Source: a bacterium (GTDB taxonomy: Bacteria > Cyanobacteriota > Vampirovibrionia > Vampirovibrionales > Vampirovibrionaceae). From it: DNA of 64,000 nucleotides. Each line of letters starts with the position of its first letter. Position 1 is the first letter of the stretch. The position numbers and the translations under genes are program-made. The notes below the pieces were generated by a model. The model did no database searches and had not been told where the DNA came from. It saw only the letters and a list, made by a program, of their open reading frames with translations. Where the stretch lies: the NCBI GenBank assembly GCA_030429585.1, contig JAUIEU010000001.1:1891848-1955847 (forward strand), in the 5' to 3' direction. Below, piece after piece: positions 52,684 through 62,031 of the stretch.

Positions 52684-54534
52684 ATGAGCGGTTTAACCGA
52701 AATTAACTGGATGATTGGTGGCCCCCAGGGCACCGGCGTAGATTCATCCGCTACCTTATTTTTACGCACCATGGCTGTGGCCGGTTACCATGTATTTGGT
52801 AAACGGGAATACCACTCCAACATTAAAGGTAAGCACAGCTACTTTAACGTACGTGCCAGCCATCAGTTTGTGCAATCTAGCCGAGACCCGATTGACCTAC
52901 TGGCCACCTTTGATAAAGAAACGGCCACCACTCACGGCCACGAAATTATCCCTAATGGCGCCCTAATTTATGACGAAAAAGTGGTAAAGCCAGAAGATAT
53001 TGAAGGCTTAGACGCGAGCGTCACCACCTTTATTTTGCCCTTTGATGACATCTTGCAAGAAGTGGCCGAAGAGACCGATTCTAATCCCATGAAATTGGTG
53101 ATTATGAAAAACACCATCGCCGTAGCCGCCAGTATGGCACTTTACGGTGTGGAGCTTCACCACATGGAAGAAGCCCTAAAAGGTATTTTTGAAGGCAAAA
53201 AAGCAAAACTGGTACCACTAAACATGAAAGCGGCCGAAAAAGCCTACGCCATGATTCAAACCATGGATGGCTTTGATAAATTTACCTTTAAAATTGACCC
53301 TGTGGCCAACGTGCCAGAAAAAGGCAGCCGCCTACTAATGAACGGCGCCACCGCCTGCGGCCTAGGTAAAATTAAAGCGGGTTGCCGTATGGTTACCTAC
53401 TACAGCATTACCCCTGCGGTAGATGAATGTATTTACCTAGAAACGCAACCCCACTACGGCGTAAACGTGGTTCAGTGCGAGGACGAACTGGCTGCCATGA
53501 ATATGGTAAACGGTGCGGCCCTAACCGGCATGCGTGCTTCTACAGCTACCTCTGGCCCTGGATTCTGCTTAATGGCAGAAGCGATTGGCTGGGCGGGTAT
53601 TTGCGAAGTGCCTAGCGTTATCTTTAACTATCAACGTGGCGGCCCATCCACCGGCTTGCCAACCCGTAGCGAGCAGGCCGACTTGATGTTTGCCATTAAC
53701 GTTGGTCACGGCGAATTTCCTAAAATTGTTATTGCTCCCGGCGATATGGAACAGTGCTTTGAAGATAGCTTTGAGTGCTTTAACCTAGCCGAGCGCTACC
53801 AGACCCCCGTTATTGTTCTGCCAGACAAGGTGTTGGCCAACAATACCCAAACCATTCCTCATTTTAACGAAGAGGGCCTAAAAATTGACCGTGGCTTTAT
53901 TTTTGAACCCACTGTTAAAGACCCCTACGACGATGTGGAAGGCGCTATGGCCACCCACAAACGCTTTGAAGTGACTGAAGATGGCGTTTCGCCACGTTCG
54001 TTACCTGGTCAACCCGGTGGTATCCACTGGCTAACTGGCGATGAGCACACCGAAATTGGCCACATTACCGAAGAGCCTAGCATCCGTATGGCGCAACACG
54101 AAAAGCGCTTCCGCAAGCTAGATAAAGCCCTGCAAGAAATCCCTCAGGATCGTCAGTACAAGCTGTATGGCCCAGAAGATGCGGATGTTACCGTAGTGGC
54201 GTGGGGTTGCACCAAAGGCCCTATGCTAGATGCGATGCCGCTTTTAGAAAAAGAGCACGGTATTAAAGCTAACCTGCTACACATCCGTTTATTTAGCCCC
54301 TTCCCTGCGGAAGGCGTGCTAAAAATTCTAGAAAAATCCAAACAAACCATGTCCATGGAAGCCAACTTCACGTCTCAGCTTCACCGCTTGATTCGGATGG
54401 AAACCGGCTTTACCATTGGTCATCGGGTTGTTAAATATACCGGGCGTCCAATCTCGCAAGATGAAGCGATTGATGCCATTCGTCAAGTTGTTGAACAAAA
54501 CGCAGAAAAGGTGGTGCTAAGCTATGGCCACTAA
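52684..54534 (+). CDS. korA: 2-oxoacid:ferredoxin oxidoreductase, fused gamma-alpha subunit
   Basis: Together with KorB, decarboxylates a 2-oxoacid (probably 2-oxoglutarate) to the acyl-CoA and reduces ferredoxin. Residues 1-190 are the gamma domain (MIGGPQGTGVDSSATLFLRT). From about 220 the alpha domain follows with MRASTATSGPGFCLMAEAIG and FNYQRGGPSTGLPTRSEQAD. The 616-aa gamma-alpha fusion is the type seen in many bacteria. Overlaps korB by 11 nt. Choice of 2-oxoglutarate over pyruvate is inferred from the two-subunit form. Confidence 0.92.
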   Translation: MSGLTEINWMIGGPQGTGVDSSATLFLRTMAVAGYHVFGKREYHSNIKGKHSYFNVRASHQFVQSSRDPIDLLATFDKETATTHGHEIIPNGALIYDEKVVKPEDIEGLDASVTTFILPFDDILQEVAEETDSNPMKLVIMKNTIAVAASMALYGVELHHMEEALKGIFEGKKAKLVPLNMKAAEKAYAMIQTMDGFDKFTFKIDPVANVPEKGSRLLMNGATACGLGKIKAGCRMVTYYSITPAVDECIYLETQPHYGVNVVQCEDELAAMNMVNGAALTGMRASTATSGPGFCLMAEAIGWAGICEVPSVIFNYQRGGPSTGLPTRSEQADLMFAINVGHGEFPKIVIAPGDMEQCFEDSFECFNLAERYQTPVIVLPDKVLANNTQTIPHFNEEGLKIDRGFIFEPTVKDPYDDVEGAMATHKRFEVTEDGVSPRSLPGQPGGIHWLTGDEHTEIGHITEEPSIRMAQHEKRFRKLDKALQEIPQDRQYKLYGPEDADVTVVAWGCTKGPMLDAMPLLEKEHGIKANLLHIRLFSPFPAEGVLKILEKSKQTMSMEANFTSQLHRLIRMETGFTIGHRVVKYTGRPISQDEAIDAIRQVVEQNAEKVVLSYGH

Positions 54535-55525
54535 TTTACAAGCTCCTCCCGTGGCGCCTTTGGCAGAAAAGCTAAAGCCCATGAAGTTAAAAAGCGACAA
54601 GCACCCTGACTGGTGCCCTGGTTGCGGCGATTTTGGTATTACCAACGCCATCCAACAGGCCATTAGTAACTTGCAATTGCCGCCGTGGAACGTCCACTTT
54701 TTTACCGGCGTTGGCTGCAGTGGTAAAACCAGCCACTATGTACAATGCTATGGCGTGCATACCCTGCACGGCCGCTCGCTCGCCTTTTCTCAAGGCGCTA
54801 AAGTGGCTAACCCCAAGCTAAACGTTATTGTTGCCGGTGGCGATGGTGACGGTTACGGCATTGGTGCAGGCCACTTTGTACACGCGGGTCGTCGTAATGT
54901 GGATATGACCTACGTGGTATTTGATAACGAAGTGTATGGCTTAACCAAAGGCCAAGCCTCGCCTACATTACCTGAAGGCGACAAGCCAAAATCCTTGGCT
55001 GCTCCCCACGTGGTGCAACCCATTAACCCCTTTGCACTAGCGCTTGCCTGTGGGTACACCTTTATTGCCCGTAGCTACGCCTACGATGCGAAGCACCTTC
55101 GTGCCACCTTGGCCGCCGCCATGGAACACAAAGGTATGGCGCTCGTAGATGTGCTTCAGCCTTGCCCCACCTACAACGATCTTCGGACAAAGTCTTTCTT
55201 TGACGAAGAAGTAACGGTAAAAGGCAGCCCTGTACCCCGTGTGTACTACATGGAAGACGAAGGCTACGACGGTGTTGTGAAAGATTCTACGGATGCGACC
55301 GAAGTAAACGACAAACGGATGGCCGCATTTAACAAAATCTATCAGCAAGAAGAACGTACCGGCCTTGGCGTGTACTACAAAATCGATATCCCCACTTACG
55401 AAGACCGTGTAAAACGGAACCTACCGATTTTAAACGAGTACAGCCCCATCGACTTGCCATACCACGATGCCGACATGAACCCGACAACGGATCTAACCGC
55501 CGGCAAAGGCAGCATGGTTATTTAA
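54524..55525 (+). CDS. korB: 2-oxoacid:ferredoxin oxidoreductase, beta subunit
   Basis: Thiamine-pyrophosphate and iron-sulphur subunit of the KorAB enzyme. The four cluster cysteines are in place: WCPGCGDF, GVGCSGKTS and LQPCPTYN. The TPP motif is VIVAGGDGDGYGIGAGHFVH with DNEVYGLTKGQASPT. The 333-aa length is usual. A bidirectional terminator follows. Confidence 0.93.
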   Translation: MATNLQAPPVAPLAEKLKPMKLKSDKHPDWCPGCGDFGITNAIQQAISNLQLPPWNVHFFTGVGCSGKTSHYVQCYGVHTLHGRSLAFSQGAKVANPKLNVIVAGGDGDGYGIGAGHFVHAGRRNVDMTYVVFDNEVYGLTKGQASPTLPEGDKPKSLAAPHVVQPINPFALALACGYTFIARSYAYDAKHLRATLAAAMEHKGMALVDVLQPCPTYNDLRTKSFFDEEVTVKGSPVPRVYYMEDEGYDGVVKDSTDATEVNDKRMAAFNKIYQQEERTGLGVYYKIDIPTYEDRVKRNLPILNEYSPIDLPYHDADMNPTTDLTAGKGSMVI

Positions 55526-55553
55526 TTAGCTTACCCAGCTAAACCAATACATT

Positions 55554-55590
55554 AAAAAACGCTCTACTGTAACCAGTGGGGCGTTTTTAT
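55554..55590 (+). terminator. Bidirectional terminator between korB and the MBL gene
   Basis: AAAAACGC(TCTACTG) ... (CAGTGGG)GCGTTTTT forms a long stem with a 4-nt loop. There is a T-run on each strand, and the stem abuts the stop of the minus-strand gene at 55592. Confidence 0.8.
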
Positions 55591-55591
55591 T

Positions 55592-56257
55592 TTAAGCCGT
55601 AATAATGGCGTTGTGGCGGCATTCATCGCCAATGGTGGTGGGTGGGCCGTGGCCAGTAACTACCGTGGTATCGTCATCCAGCGTGTATAAACGCTTACGG
55701 ATGCTAGTTTCAATCTGGTCAAAATCGCCGCCCCATAAGTCTGTTCGGCCAATGCTACCTTTAAACAAGGTATCGCCGGCTAGTAGCAATTTTAAATCCG
55801 GGAAATGAAAACTGGTGCTGCCTGGCGTGTGGCCTGGGGTATGCAAGCAACAGCCGGTCCCACCAAAGAAAGGTTGCTCGTGTTCTAACGTGGCATCCGG
55901 CGGTGGGATAGGTTCATCCGGCCCGGCAAAGCCATAACGCTCTAGTTGAGTAGGCAGGTTATCCCATAAAAAGCGATCGTCTTTATGCAGCGCCAAAGGT
56001 GCTTGGGTTTTAGCACGCAGGGCCCCCGCCGCCATAAAATGGTCGAAGTGGGCGTGGGTGTGCAGAATTTCTGTCACCGTCAATCCGTGGGCATTTAATT
56101 TCTCTAAAATGGTATCCACATCGCCGCCCGGGTCTACCACCACGGCTTCTTTGGTTTTTGGGTTGCCCACAATGGTGCAATTGCATTGCAATGGCCCCAC
56201 AGGAAACGTCTCTATTATCCAGTCCGCCGTATTATCACTCGTTGTTGCTGTCGTCAT
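55592..56257 (-). CDS. MBL-fold metallohydrolase (glyoxalase II-like)
   Basis: The 221-aa protein has the dinuclear metal motif THAHFDHFMAAG (HxHxDH), then LHTPGHTPGST and LLAGDTLFKGSIGRTDL, with the last ligand His in VVTGHGPPTTIGDE. It resembles YcbL-type thioesterases of the glyoxalase II branch. The substrate cannot be told. It lies 21 nt downstream of the radical SAM gene on the same strand, so co-transcription is likely. Confidence 0.88.
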   Translation of the reverse strand: MTTATTSDNTADWIIETFPVGPLQCNCTIVGNPKTKEAVVVDPGGDVDTILEKLNAHGLTVTEILHTHAHFDHFMAAGALRAKTQAPLALHKDDRFLWDNLPTQLERYGFAGPDEPIPPPDATLEHEQPFFGGTGCCLHTPGHTPGSTSFHFPDLKLLLAGDTLFKGSIGRTDLWGGDFDQIETSIRKRLYTLDDDTTVVTGHGPPTTIGDECRHNAIITA

Positions 56258-56278
56258 ACTAGTTTTATCCCCAAAAGT

Positions 56279-57697
56279 CTAATTGGTACTATTACTGCCT
56301 GCCGCCTGTAATAGCTGCCAGCCTTGCCATGCCGCCTTGGTTAGCGATTGCGGCGAGACTAAAATAGCAGGGTAGTTACGCTGGCTTTCGAGGGTGCAAC
56401 CTTGGCATTCGGTACTGTTGCCTACCAATTTTCGGTAATCGTTGGCTTTATTGCCACGCCACAACGCCATAAAATCGTAGCCAACATCGCGCAGGTTACC
56501 AAAGCTTTTATTATTTACCGGGTTATGGGCAAACTCTTCGCAGCCGCTCACATCGCCCGTGCTGCCAATAAACCCGCCTGCAGTAGCCGCTTTGCAGCCA
56601 AATAGCTGAGGCTTCTGGGTAACGGTATTACGGTTAGCTTCTTGGCTAAGCAAATCTACTGCACTTTTCATGGCGCCTTCCATAGGGCTGCCGGTGTGGT
56701 AAATAAATTTAAGGCGCCCGTCGAGTACATCATCGCGCACCTGTTGGGTAATGCGCAGATAGGTTTTTTCAAAAGGTTCTAGTCCGGATTCTTTGCGCCG
56801 ATCTTCAAAGCTCGCCATGGTGTGATCTGCCATTTGCACGCTTTTGCGCATTAAATTTAAGTTCCATTTATCGGGCTGCAAATCATCGCGCACCATGCCG
56901 TACCACGCGCCAAGCAATTCATGGTTATCTGGTGTGCACACCGTGCATAGCTGCACATCTAGCTGGTTATAGCCGTAGCGCTGACGCATTAGCTTCATGC
57001 CTTCCAGCGTATCAATGGTGTTTTGCCACGCATCCCAACCATCGGCATGGGTGCGGCGCTCTGTGTTATTAAATTCCTTGGGGCCTTCAATACTTAGGCT
57101 CCATGTTAGATGCAAATCGGGGCAGCGCTGCATAAGCCGGTGCGTAATTTCAAATAGCAGCTGGGGCTTCCACGCGTTACTAATAATGTAGACAGATTTT
57201 ACCGGTGTTAGTCGGTAAGCGGCCTCAATAATATCGGGGAGTTCTTTATTAAGGGTGGTTTCGCCGCCAGAATACACGATGGTGTTTATGTTGTTACCAA
57301 TAGTGGCGTATACCTGCTCAATTTCGCTTAGGCTTAAATCATCCGTTTTAGCATTTAACGAATCGGCAAAGCTGCAAAAGCTGCATAAATAATTACACCG
57401 CGTGGTAACAATGTGGGTTAGCATTACTGGGGCGGGTACTTGGCCGGTGTGAACGGCCGCCATGGTTTTAGTAATGGGCCACGTTAAATCTCGGCTTTTG
57501 CGGGAAAAAATGGCCTTATATGTTTCGCGCTGGGTAATGGCCGGATATTGGTTAATAGCCACACCAAGGCGCGCCAAGCGGGCCTGTTGGGCATCCGTTA
57601 GGGTAAGGGGTTGTGCTGCGTTAGTGGCGGAAGTGGGCAATACAGTGGCCACGGGTCGTCTCGCTTCTGTCTCAGTGTGGGTCAAACATTCCTTCAA
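56279..57697 (-). CDS. Radical SAM/SPASM-like protein
   Basis: Binds a [4Fe-4S]-SAM cluster through C101, C105 and C108 (TRCNYLCSFCSF). YSGGETTLNKE is the SAM-binding GGE motif. The C-terminal region holds further cysteines (FGCKAATAGG, VSGCEEFA and TECQGCTLE), as in SPASM or twitch clusters that act on peptides or other substrates. No precursor peptide gene is obvious nearby. The reading starts at a TTG (57697) and the true start is uncertain; a shorter start would still keep the core. It is upstream of the MBL gene. Confidence 0.8.
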   Translation of the reverse strand: MKECLTHTETEARRPVATVLPTSATNAAQPLTLTDAQQARLARLGVAINQYPAITQRETYKAIFSRKSRDLTWPITKTMAAVHTGQVPAPVMLTHIVTTRCNYLCSFCSFADSLNAKTDDLSLSEIEQVYATIGNNINTIVYSGGETTLNKELPDIIEAAYRLTPVKSVYIISNAWKPQLLFEITHRLMQRCPDLHLTWSLSIEGPKEFNNTERRTHADGWDAWQNTIDTLEGMKLMRQRYGYNQLDVQLCTVCTPDNHELLGAWYGMVRDDLQPDKWNLNLMRKSVQMADHTMASFEDRRKESGLEPFEKTYLRITQQVRDDVLDGRLKFIYHTGSPMEGAMKSAVDLLSQEANRNTVTQKPQLFGCKAATAGGFIGSTGDVSGCEEFAHNPVNNKSFGNLRDVGYDFMALWRGNKANDYRKLVGNSTECQGCTLESQRNYPAILVSPQSLTKAAWQGWQLLQAAGSNSTN

Positions 57698-57772
57698 TGG
57701 TTATGATGCCACAAAGCCCTGCCAGTCTCAATCCAGCCTAGGGGCGGCTTAAGGTTGGGAGGGGTTATTCTC

Positions 57773-59275
57773 TTATAAAAAAGTTTCTACCGTGGTGCGC
57801 CCGTGGGGGGTGAGTTCAAATTCAGTGGTTTCAGCGGTGCCGGTTAGGTCGGGTACCATCATTAGCAGGCCTTTGTTTAAGGCGGTCTCTAACACGCTGT
57901 GGTTGACGGGGCCTTCGTTGGCCTCGGTAATGGTTTGGTTTAGCGAGCTTAAGGAGAACCGCCCTTGCTTAGCGTGTACGGTAAGCACATAAGCGCTGAT
58001 CAGCAGATGATCTTCTGGGGTGGCGGCGCCGGTGGTTTCGCACACCGTCATAAAGGTGTCGTGGGCAGAAACAGTGTTGGTGGTGTCGTTTTCGGGCTCG
58101 TGTGGGGTGTTGTCCCTATCGAGGGCGTTGGTGTCGTTACTGGGTGTAACCGGTGCCCAAGCGCCAGCGCTGCTAGGCTGGTTTTTAGGGCGCCCTAAGG
58201 GGGCATCCAACGGCTCGCTATAAGGGCCGTTTAATGGGCTTTCAGTGGTTTGCTGTGGGGCAGGCGTTTCTTCCTCGGTGGCGACAAGGTCGGTATCGCT
58301 TGTGGTCTCCGGGGCTATCTCTTGCCAGCCGCTGTTGTGGGTTGGGGTGGCTTCAGGGGTTGCCATCGCGGCATGGTCGGGCTTGTCGTTGGCCATAAGG
58401 GCATCTTCAATGGCATCGGGTGCTGGTACGGGGTGTTGAGGGGGCGTCGAAGCGGCTTCGTCACTGACAGGAGACCCTTGTAAATCGGCCATCAGGTTAG
58501 ACATAACCCGTTCAAAATCGTCGTCGGTTTCCTCATCCTTGCCCCTGTCAGAGATGGATGCGGTGGTTGTTTCTTTGGGGCTGGTATTGTGTTGTAGGTG
58601 GGGTTTAACACGCGCTGTAGATGACTCGTCGTCTACACTGTCTAACCCCATGCCGGATTTTCCACCAGCAGGCGAGCCCAATAAATCGTCTAACGCTTGG
58701 GATGCTTCCGCATCGAGGCCGCCGTTGCTGATGTTAGCGTCGGTACTGCTGGCGGGCAGCTCATCGGTGTCATCTAATTCGGGGCGGGGTGCGTCGGTAA
58801 TATCATCGGGCAATTGGGTGTGGCGCACCGTGCTGGGCGAGGGTTGCCGAGCCATCGACGGGCGAGAAAATCCTGAGGATGGTGCCGGTGCTTCGGTTGC
58901 TGGGGGGGGGCTGGCAGGCTGGGTTAGGGTGGTGTCTACCTCACTGCCCCCAGGCAGGGCAATATGGGGATTATCGTTTTTGGTGCCCAGGGTAGGTTCT
59001 GGGGTTTCTTCCCGTATGGTTTCTGCCGTAGGCGCTGGGTCGGTTGTTTCTGTCGTATGGTGTTCCGCTAGCCCCACAGGTTCGGCTGGTGGGGGTGGTT
59101 GGGGCGCTTCAGTAGGCGATGGCAGGGGAGCACCTGTCGGTACACCAGGTACTGCTAATACACTTAGCCAATGATTTAACTGGCCTTGCATAAAGGCAGC
59201 GTCATCAGCGGTTAGCTCAATCAGGGTTTCCCCTTTTTTAAGGGTTAATTCATACCAGTGGGCCTGGGGGCTCAT
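57773..59275 (-). CDS. Pro/Thr-rich protein with small N-terminal domain and winged-helix-like C-terminus
   Basis: Three parts. Residues 8-40 (YELTLKKGETLIELTADD, then FMQGQLNHWLSVL) are the same small beta-hairpin-plus-helix domain found alone in the next upstream gene (59302-59448). Residues 45-400 are acidic, Pro/Thr/Ser/Ala low-complexity. Residues about 405-500 (HDTFMTVCETTGAATPEDHL, LISAYVLTVHAKQGRFSLSS, FELTPHGRTTVETFL) look like a winged helix. ATG 59275 is preceded by GAGG. Possibly a cytosolic adaptor or regulator; no family is recognised. Confidence 0.6.
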   Translation of the reverse strand: MSPQAHWYELTLKKGETLIELTADDAAFMQGQLNHWLSVLAVPGVPTGAPLPSPTEAPQPPPPAEPVGLAEHHTTETTDPAPTAETIREETPEPTLGTKNDNPHIALPGGSEVDTTLTQPASPPPATEAPAPSSGFSRPSMARQPSPSTVRHTQLPDDITDAPRPELDDTDELPASSTDANISNGGLDAEASQALDDLLGSPAGGKSGMGLDSVDDESSTARVKPHLQHNTSPKETTTASISDRGKDEETDDDFERVMSNLMADLQGSPVSDEAASTPPQHPVPAPDAIEDALMANDKPDHAAMATPEATPTHNSGWQEIAPETTSDTDLVATEEETPAPQQTTESPLNGPYSEPLDAPLGRPKNQPSSAGAWAPVTPSNDTNALDRDNTPHEPENDTTNTVSAHDTFMTVCETTGAATPEDHLLISAYVLTVHAKQGRFSLSSLNQTITEANEGPVNHSVLETALNKGLLMMVPDLTGTAETTEFELTPHGRTTVETFL

Positions 59276-59301
59276 GGTGCCGTCCTCTCTTATCCTACAG
59301 C

Positions 59302-59448
59302 TTAACCCTGCCCGGAGGCGGGGGTATCCTGCTGGGTAATGAGCACATTGCGCCAGTTATCCATTTGGGCTTCGATAAATTTAGGGTCGTCGCTTTTTAG
59401 CTCCAGCTCTAAATCCCCTTTTTTAAGGCGAAAAACGTATTCACTCAT
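59302..59448 (-). CDS. 48-aa standalone version of the neighbour's N-terminal domain
   Basis: Too short for routine ORF lists. ATG 59448 follows a strong AAGGAG at 8-nt spacing. The product starts MSEYVFRLKKGDLELELKSD and continues DPKFIEAQMDNWRNVLITQQ. It aligns without gaps to residues 8-40 of the protein at 57773: KKG-D/E, the ELxxDD step, F-I/M-xxQ and the W-xx-VL ending are shared. It lies 26 nt upstream of that gene on the same strand, so the two form a probable operon born of duplication. Function unknown. Confidence 0.75.
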   Translation of the reverse strand: MSEYVFRLKKGDLELELKSDDPKFIEAQMDNWRNVLITQQDTPASGQG

Positions 59449-59640
59449 GGTAAAACTCCTTGCTATACGGCTCGTTGGGGGCTATTCTACCCGCGTTTTC
59501 CCCGACGGCGTGTTGGCTTGTGCCCGTATTATACCGTCAAAGCGCCTAGGGGGCAGCCCATCCCACCAAATTACCTTGGGCGGGTGTGCCTAATAAGCCT
59601 GGCTGGCCACCGAGCCTTGGCCGGGCTACAATCCCCAGCA

Positions 59641-60573
59641 ATGGCTACCCTATTAAAACCTCTTGTTACCCATGCCCAGCGCTTGCAATTGGCAGGCCGG
59701 GTATTGCTGCGCCACTGGATGGTGGTATACCCGTTGTTGCTGTACCACTTGGTGATGGATTTAGTAACAGGCCAAGCCTTAATGGCGGTGGCGGCAGGGG
59801 GGCACATTACCCCGTTGCAGTGGTGGGTGTTGCTTGGGTTTGTCGCCTTGGTATTGGTGGTGTTTAGTGCTGGCTGGCTTAGCTTGCTGGTGCATGTGTT
59901 GCGGCAATTCCAGCAACAAAAAACGGATAACGTTACTGGCTGGGGCGCCTTTTTGCAAGGCATTGGGGAGAATACCGTGCCCTTTGCCGCCGGTTGGGCC
60001 ATTGGTTTGGCCGGGTTAGCCGCCATTGGCTGGGGGGTGTATACCCAGCTAATTAACAACAATGGCATCCCAAGCATTATGGCCACGGCCCAAACTTGGG
60101 TCAGTGCCCACCCCGAGGCCACGGCGGAAACCTTCAATCAATTTTTGCTAGAGCAACTCAATACTGCTAGCCCTGCCCTGCAAGCCCAGTTGGATACCTT
60201 TTCTCATTGGATGAGTATGGGCATATTGGCCGCCAGTGTGTGGGTAGCGGCTAATTTGTTTTGGCCTGCCGTGCACACGGTGGCGCCTGGGCCTTGGTGG
60301 CAAAGCCTGTGGCGTGGCTATGGCGTGTTCTTAACCCATTGGCCGGTGTACATTTTAGGGGTGGTTGGGCTATATGTATTGCTACTCGTGGGCGGCTTGT
60401 TGGCAGGCAGTATTCCTTTTATTGGGCCAATCATATGGATGGTGTGGTTATTTATGACGGCGTGGGTGCTGTTGTATGTGTGCCAGTGCGTGCTGGCTGT
60501 GGCAAAGCCGTGGCAACCTGCCCAGGATGACACCCCCACCCCGCCGCCAGGCAACCCCATTGCAGATGCCTAG
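59641..60573 (+). CDS. Six-helix membrane protein, unknown
   Basis: I start at ATG 59641, since upstream residues look non-coding. The 310-aa product has about six transmembrane helices (roughly 22-45, 55-80, 105-130, 190-220, 240-268 and 270-295). A hydrophilic Pro-rich tail follows. Its general plan recalls uncharacterised DUF4013-like polytopic proteins, but I cannot assign it. It is 9 nt upstream of miaA and likely shares its transcript. The divergent gap 59449-59640 holds the promoters for both directions. Confidence 0.6.
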   Translation: MATLLKPLVTHAQRLQLAGRVLLRHWMVVYPLLLYHLVMDLVTGQALMAVAAGGHITPLQWWVLLGFVALVLVVFSAGWLSLLVHVLRQFQQQKTDNVTGWGAFLQGIGENTVPFAAGWAIGLAGLAAIGWGVYTQLINNNGIPSIMATAQTWVSAHPEATAETFNQFLLEQLNTASPALQAQLDTFSHWMSMGILAASVWVAANLFWPAVHTVAPGPWWQSLWRGYGVFLTHWPVYILGVVGLYVLLLVGGLLAGSIPFIGPIIWMVWLFMTAWVLLYVCQCVLAVAKPWQPAQDDTPTPPPGNPIADA

Positions 60574-60582
60574 GGTGTGCCT

Positions 60583-61557
60583 ATGAGCCACGACGCGACG
60601 ACGAAACCAACGGTTATTGCGGTGGTCGGCCCCACGGCAACGGGTAAAACTGGGCTTAGTATTGCCTTAGCCAAGCACTTAGGTACAGAGATTATTAGTG
60701 CGGATTCCCGTTTAGTGTACCGTGGCCTGGATATTGGTACAGCCAAACCCACCTTGGCAGAACGTGATGGTATCCCCCATCACCTGATTGATGTGGTGCC
60801 GTCTACCGAGGTGTTTACGGTGGCGGATTACCAGGCCTTGGCCAAGCAAGCCCTAGATGATGTTATTGCTCAAGGCAACGTGCCTATTGTGGTAGGGGGC
60901 ACAGGGTTTTACCTGCGGGCCCTGCTGGCGGCCCCTAACCATATTGCCAATGTGGTGCCTAATGCTGCCTTTCGGGCGGACATGCAGGCGTTATATCAGC
61001 AGCAGGGGCAAGCGGTGCTGTACAACAGGCTAATGGCCTGCGACCCAGTGCGGGCCAAGCAGCTGTACCCGCAAGATGTTACCCGTGTGATTCGTGCGTT
61101 GGAGATTAACCATGTGACGGGCCAGCCCGTCCCCCAAACGGATATCCATACCTTGGATAGCCCGTACAACGTGGTGTGGCTAGGGCTAACCTATACAGAT
61201 AGAGCCCACCACCGAGCGGTGATTCGTCAGCGGGTGGAAGAGATGTTGGCCCGTGGTTGGCGAGATGAAGTGGCCTGCTTAGCCGCTGCCCATGGGCCTA
61301 ATGCCCATGCTTTGCATATTACCCATGGCTACCCAGAGCTACTGGCAACCTTACCCGTCGAGGGGGCTGCGGCGCCCGCGTATTGTATCGAAGCTGTTAC
61401 GGTAGATATTGCTCAGCAGGTAGCCCAATATGCCCGCCGTCAGCGCACTTGGTTTAAAAAATTGCCGGCTATCCACTGGCAGCAGGTAGATAATCAGGAT
61501 GAGACGGAGAATACTAGGCTGGCAAACGCTTTGGCTTGGATTCAGCATAATAAATAG
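60583..61557 (+). CDS. miaA: tRNA dimethylallyltransferase
   Basis: Transfers the dimethylallyl group to A37 of UNN-decoding tRNAs. ATG 60583 is preferred to the GTG two codons earlier. P-loop VVGPTATGKTGLSIALA, DSRLVYRGLDIGTAKP, VPIVVGGTGFYLRALL and DVTRVIRALEI, with QYARRQRTWFKKL at the C-terminus, are intact. It complements the t6A genes tsaE and tsaB, which modify A37 of the other half of the code. Confidence 0.95.
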   Translation: MSHDATTKPTVIAVVGPTATGKTGLSIALAKHLGTEIISADSRLVYRGLDIGTAKPTLAERDGIPHHLIDVVPSTEVFTVADYQALAKQALDDVIAQGNVPIVVGGTGFYLRALLAAPNHIANVVPNAAFRADMQALYQQQGQAVLYNRLMACDPVRAKQLYPQDVTRVIRALEINHVTGQPVPQTDIHTLDSPYNVVWLGLTYTDRAHHRAVIRQRVEEMLARGWRDEVACLAAAHGPNAHALHITHGYPELLATLPVEGAAAPAYCIEAVTVDIAQQVAQYARRQRTWFKKLPAIHWQQVDNQDETENTRLANALAWIQHNK

Positions 61558-61713
61558 GCAAAACCCGCGCCGGTTTATTACCTAATTGTTACGCATATAG
61601 AAGACTGGTTAATAGCCTCCCTGGTGGCGCTTGTGGTACCTTAGTAACACTGAACAAACCCCTCGTAGCCTTTAAGTGGTGCTGGGGGCGATTATCAGGA
61701 GAGATAAACTGTT

Positions 61714-61959
61714 ATGGCCTCTGCCACTCAACCCAATACAAAACGAAAAACGCGTACTACAGCTAATGCTGCTGGCCACCCGCCCTATGCTAGCGTGTTG
61801 GATGTATTGGTTGAGGAATCCGTGCAAATTAAAAATTTAAAAGATTTAAGCTATTTAAGCTTGCACCCCACCCGGCTACGCACCGCCCAGCAACGCATTT
61901 TTAAAGATTACATTTTATCCCCAGAGACCTACTCGCTAGAGGCCCACTTTAGTAACTAG
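61714..61959 (+). CDS. 81-aa hypothetical protein
   Basis: A basic, soluble protein with a Thr/Lys-rich tail (residues 1-20) and a compact helical part (VLDVLVEESVQIKNLKDLSY, LSLHPTRLRTAQQRIFKDYI). ATG 61714 is preceded by AGGAGA at about 12 nt. No family is recognised. It is close to the fumarylacetoacetase gene (72 nt), but a hairpin intervenes. The 156-bp gap upstream shows no clear promoter. Confidence 0.55.
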   Translation: MASATQPNTKRKTRTTANAAGHPPYASVLDVLVEESVQIKNLKDLSYLSLHPTRLRTAQQRIFKDYILSPETYSLEAHFSN

Positions 61960-61984
61960 GCTCTTGCTATATTGGGAACAACTT

Positions 61985-62022
61985 CCCTGCTACCATAGCT
62001 AGATACCATTGAAGAAGCAGGG
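61985..62022 (+). promoter_or_regulatory. Hairpin whose 3' arm holds the ribosome-binding site of the FAH gene
   Basis: CCCTGCT (61985-61991) pairs exactly with AGCAGGG (62016-62022). The AGGG of the second arm is 9 nt before ATG 62032, so folding would mask the ribosome-binding site. It suggests translational control, untested. Confidence 0.4.
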
Positions 62023-62031
62023 TAATTTGTT

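Noticed and set aside
52655-52685. TTGACA upstream of korA as a promoter
   Set aside because: At 17-nt spacing the -10 would be CCTATT, and the only better box (TATTAT) overlaps the start codon, so transcription would begin inside the gene.
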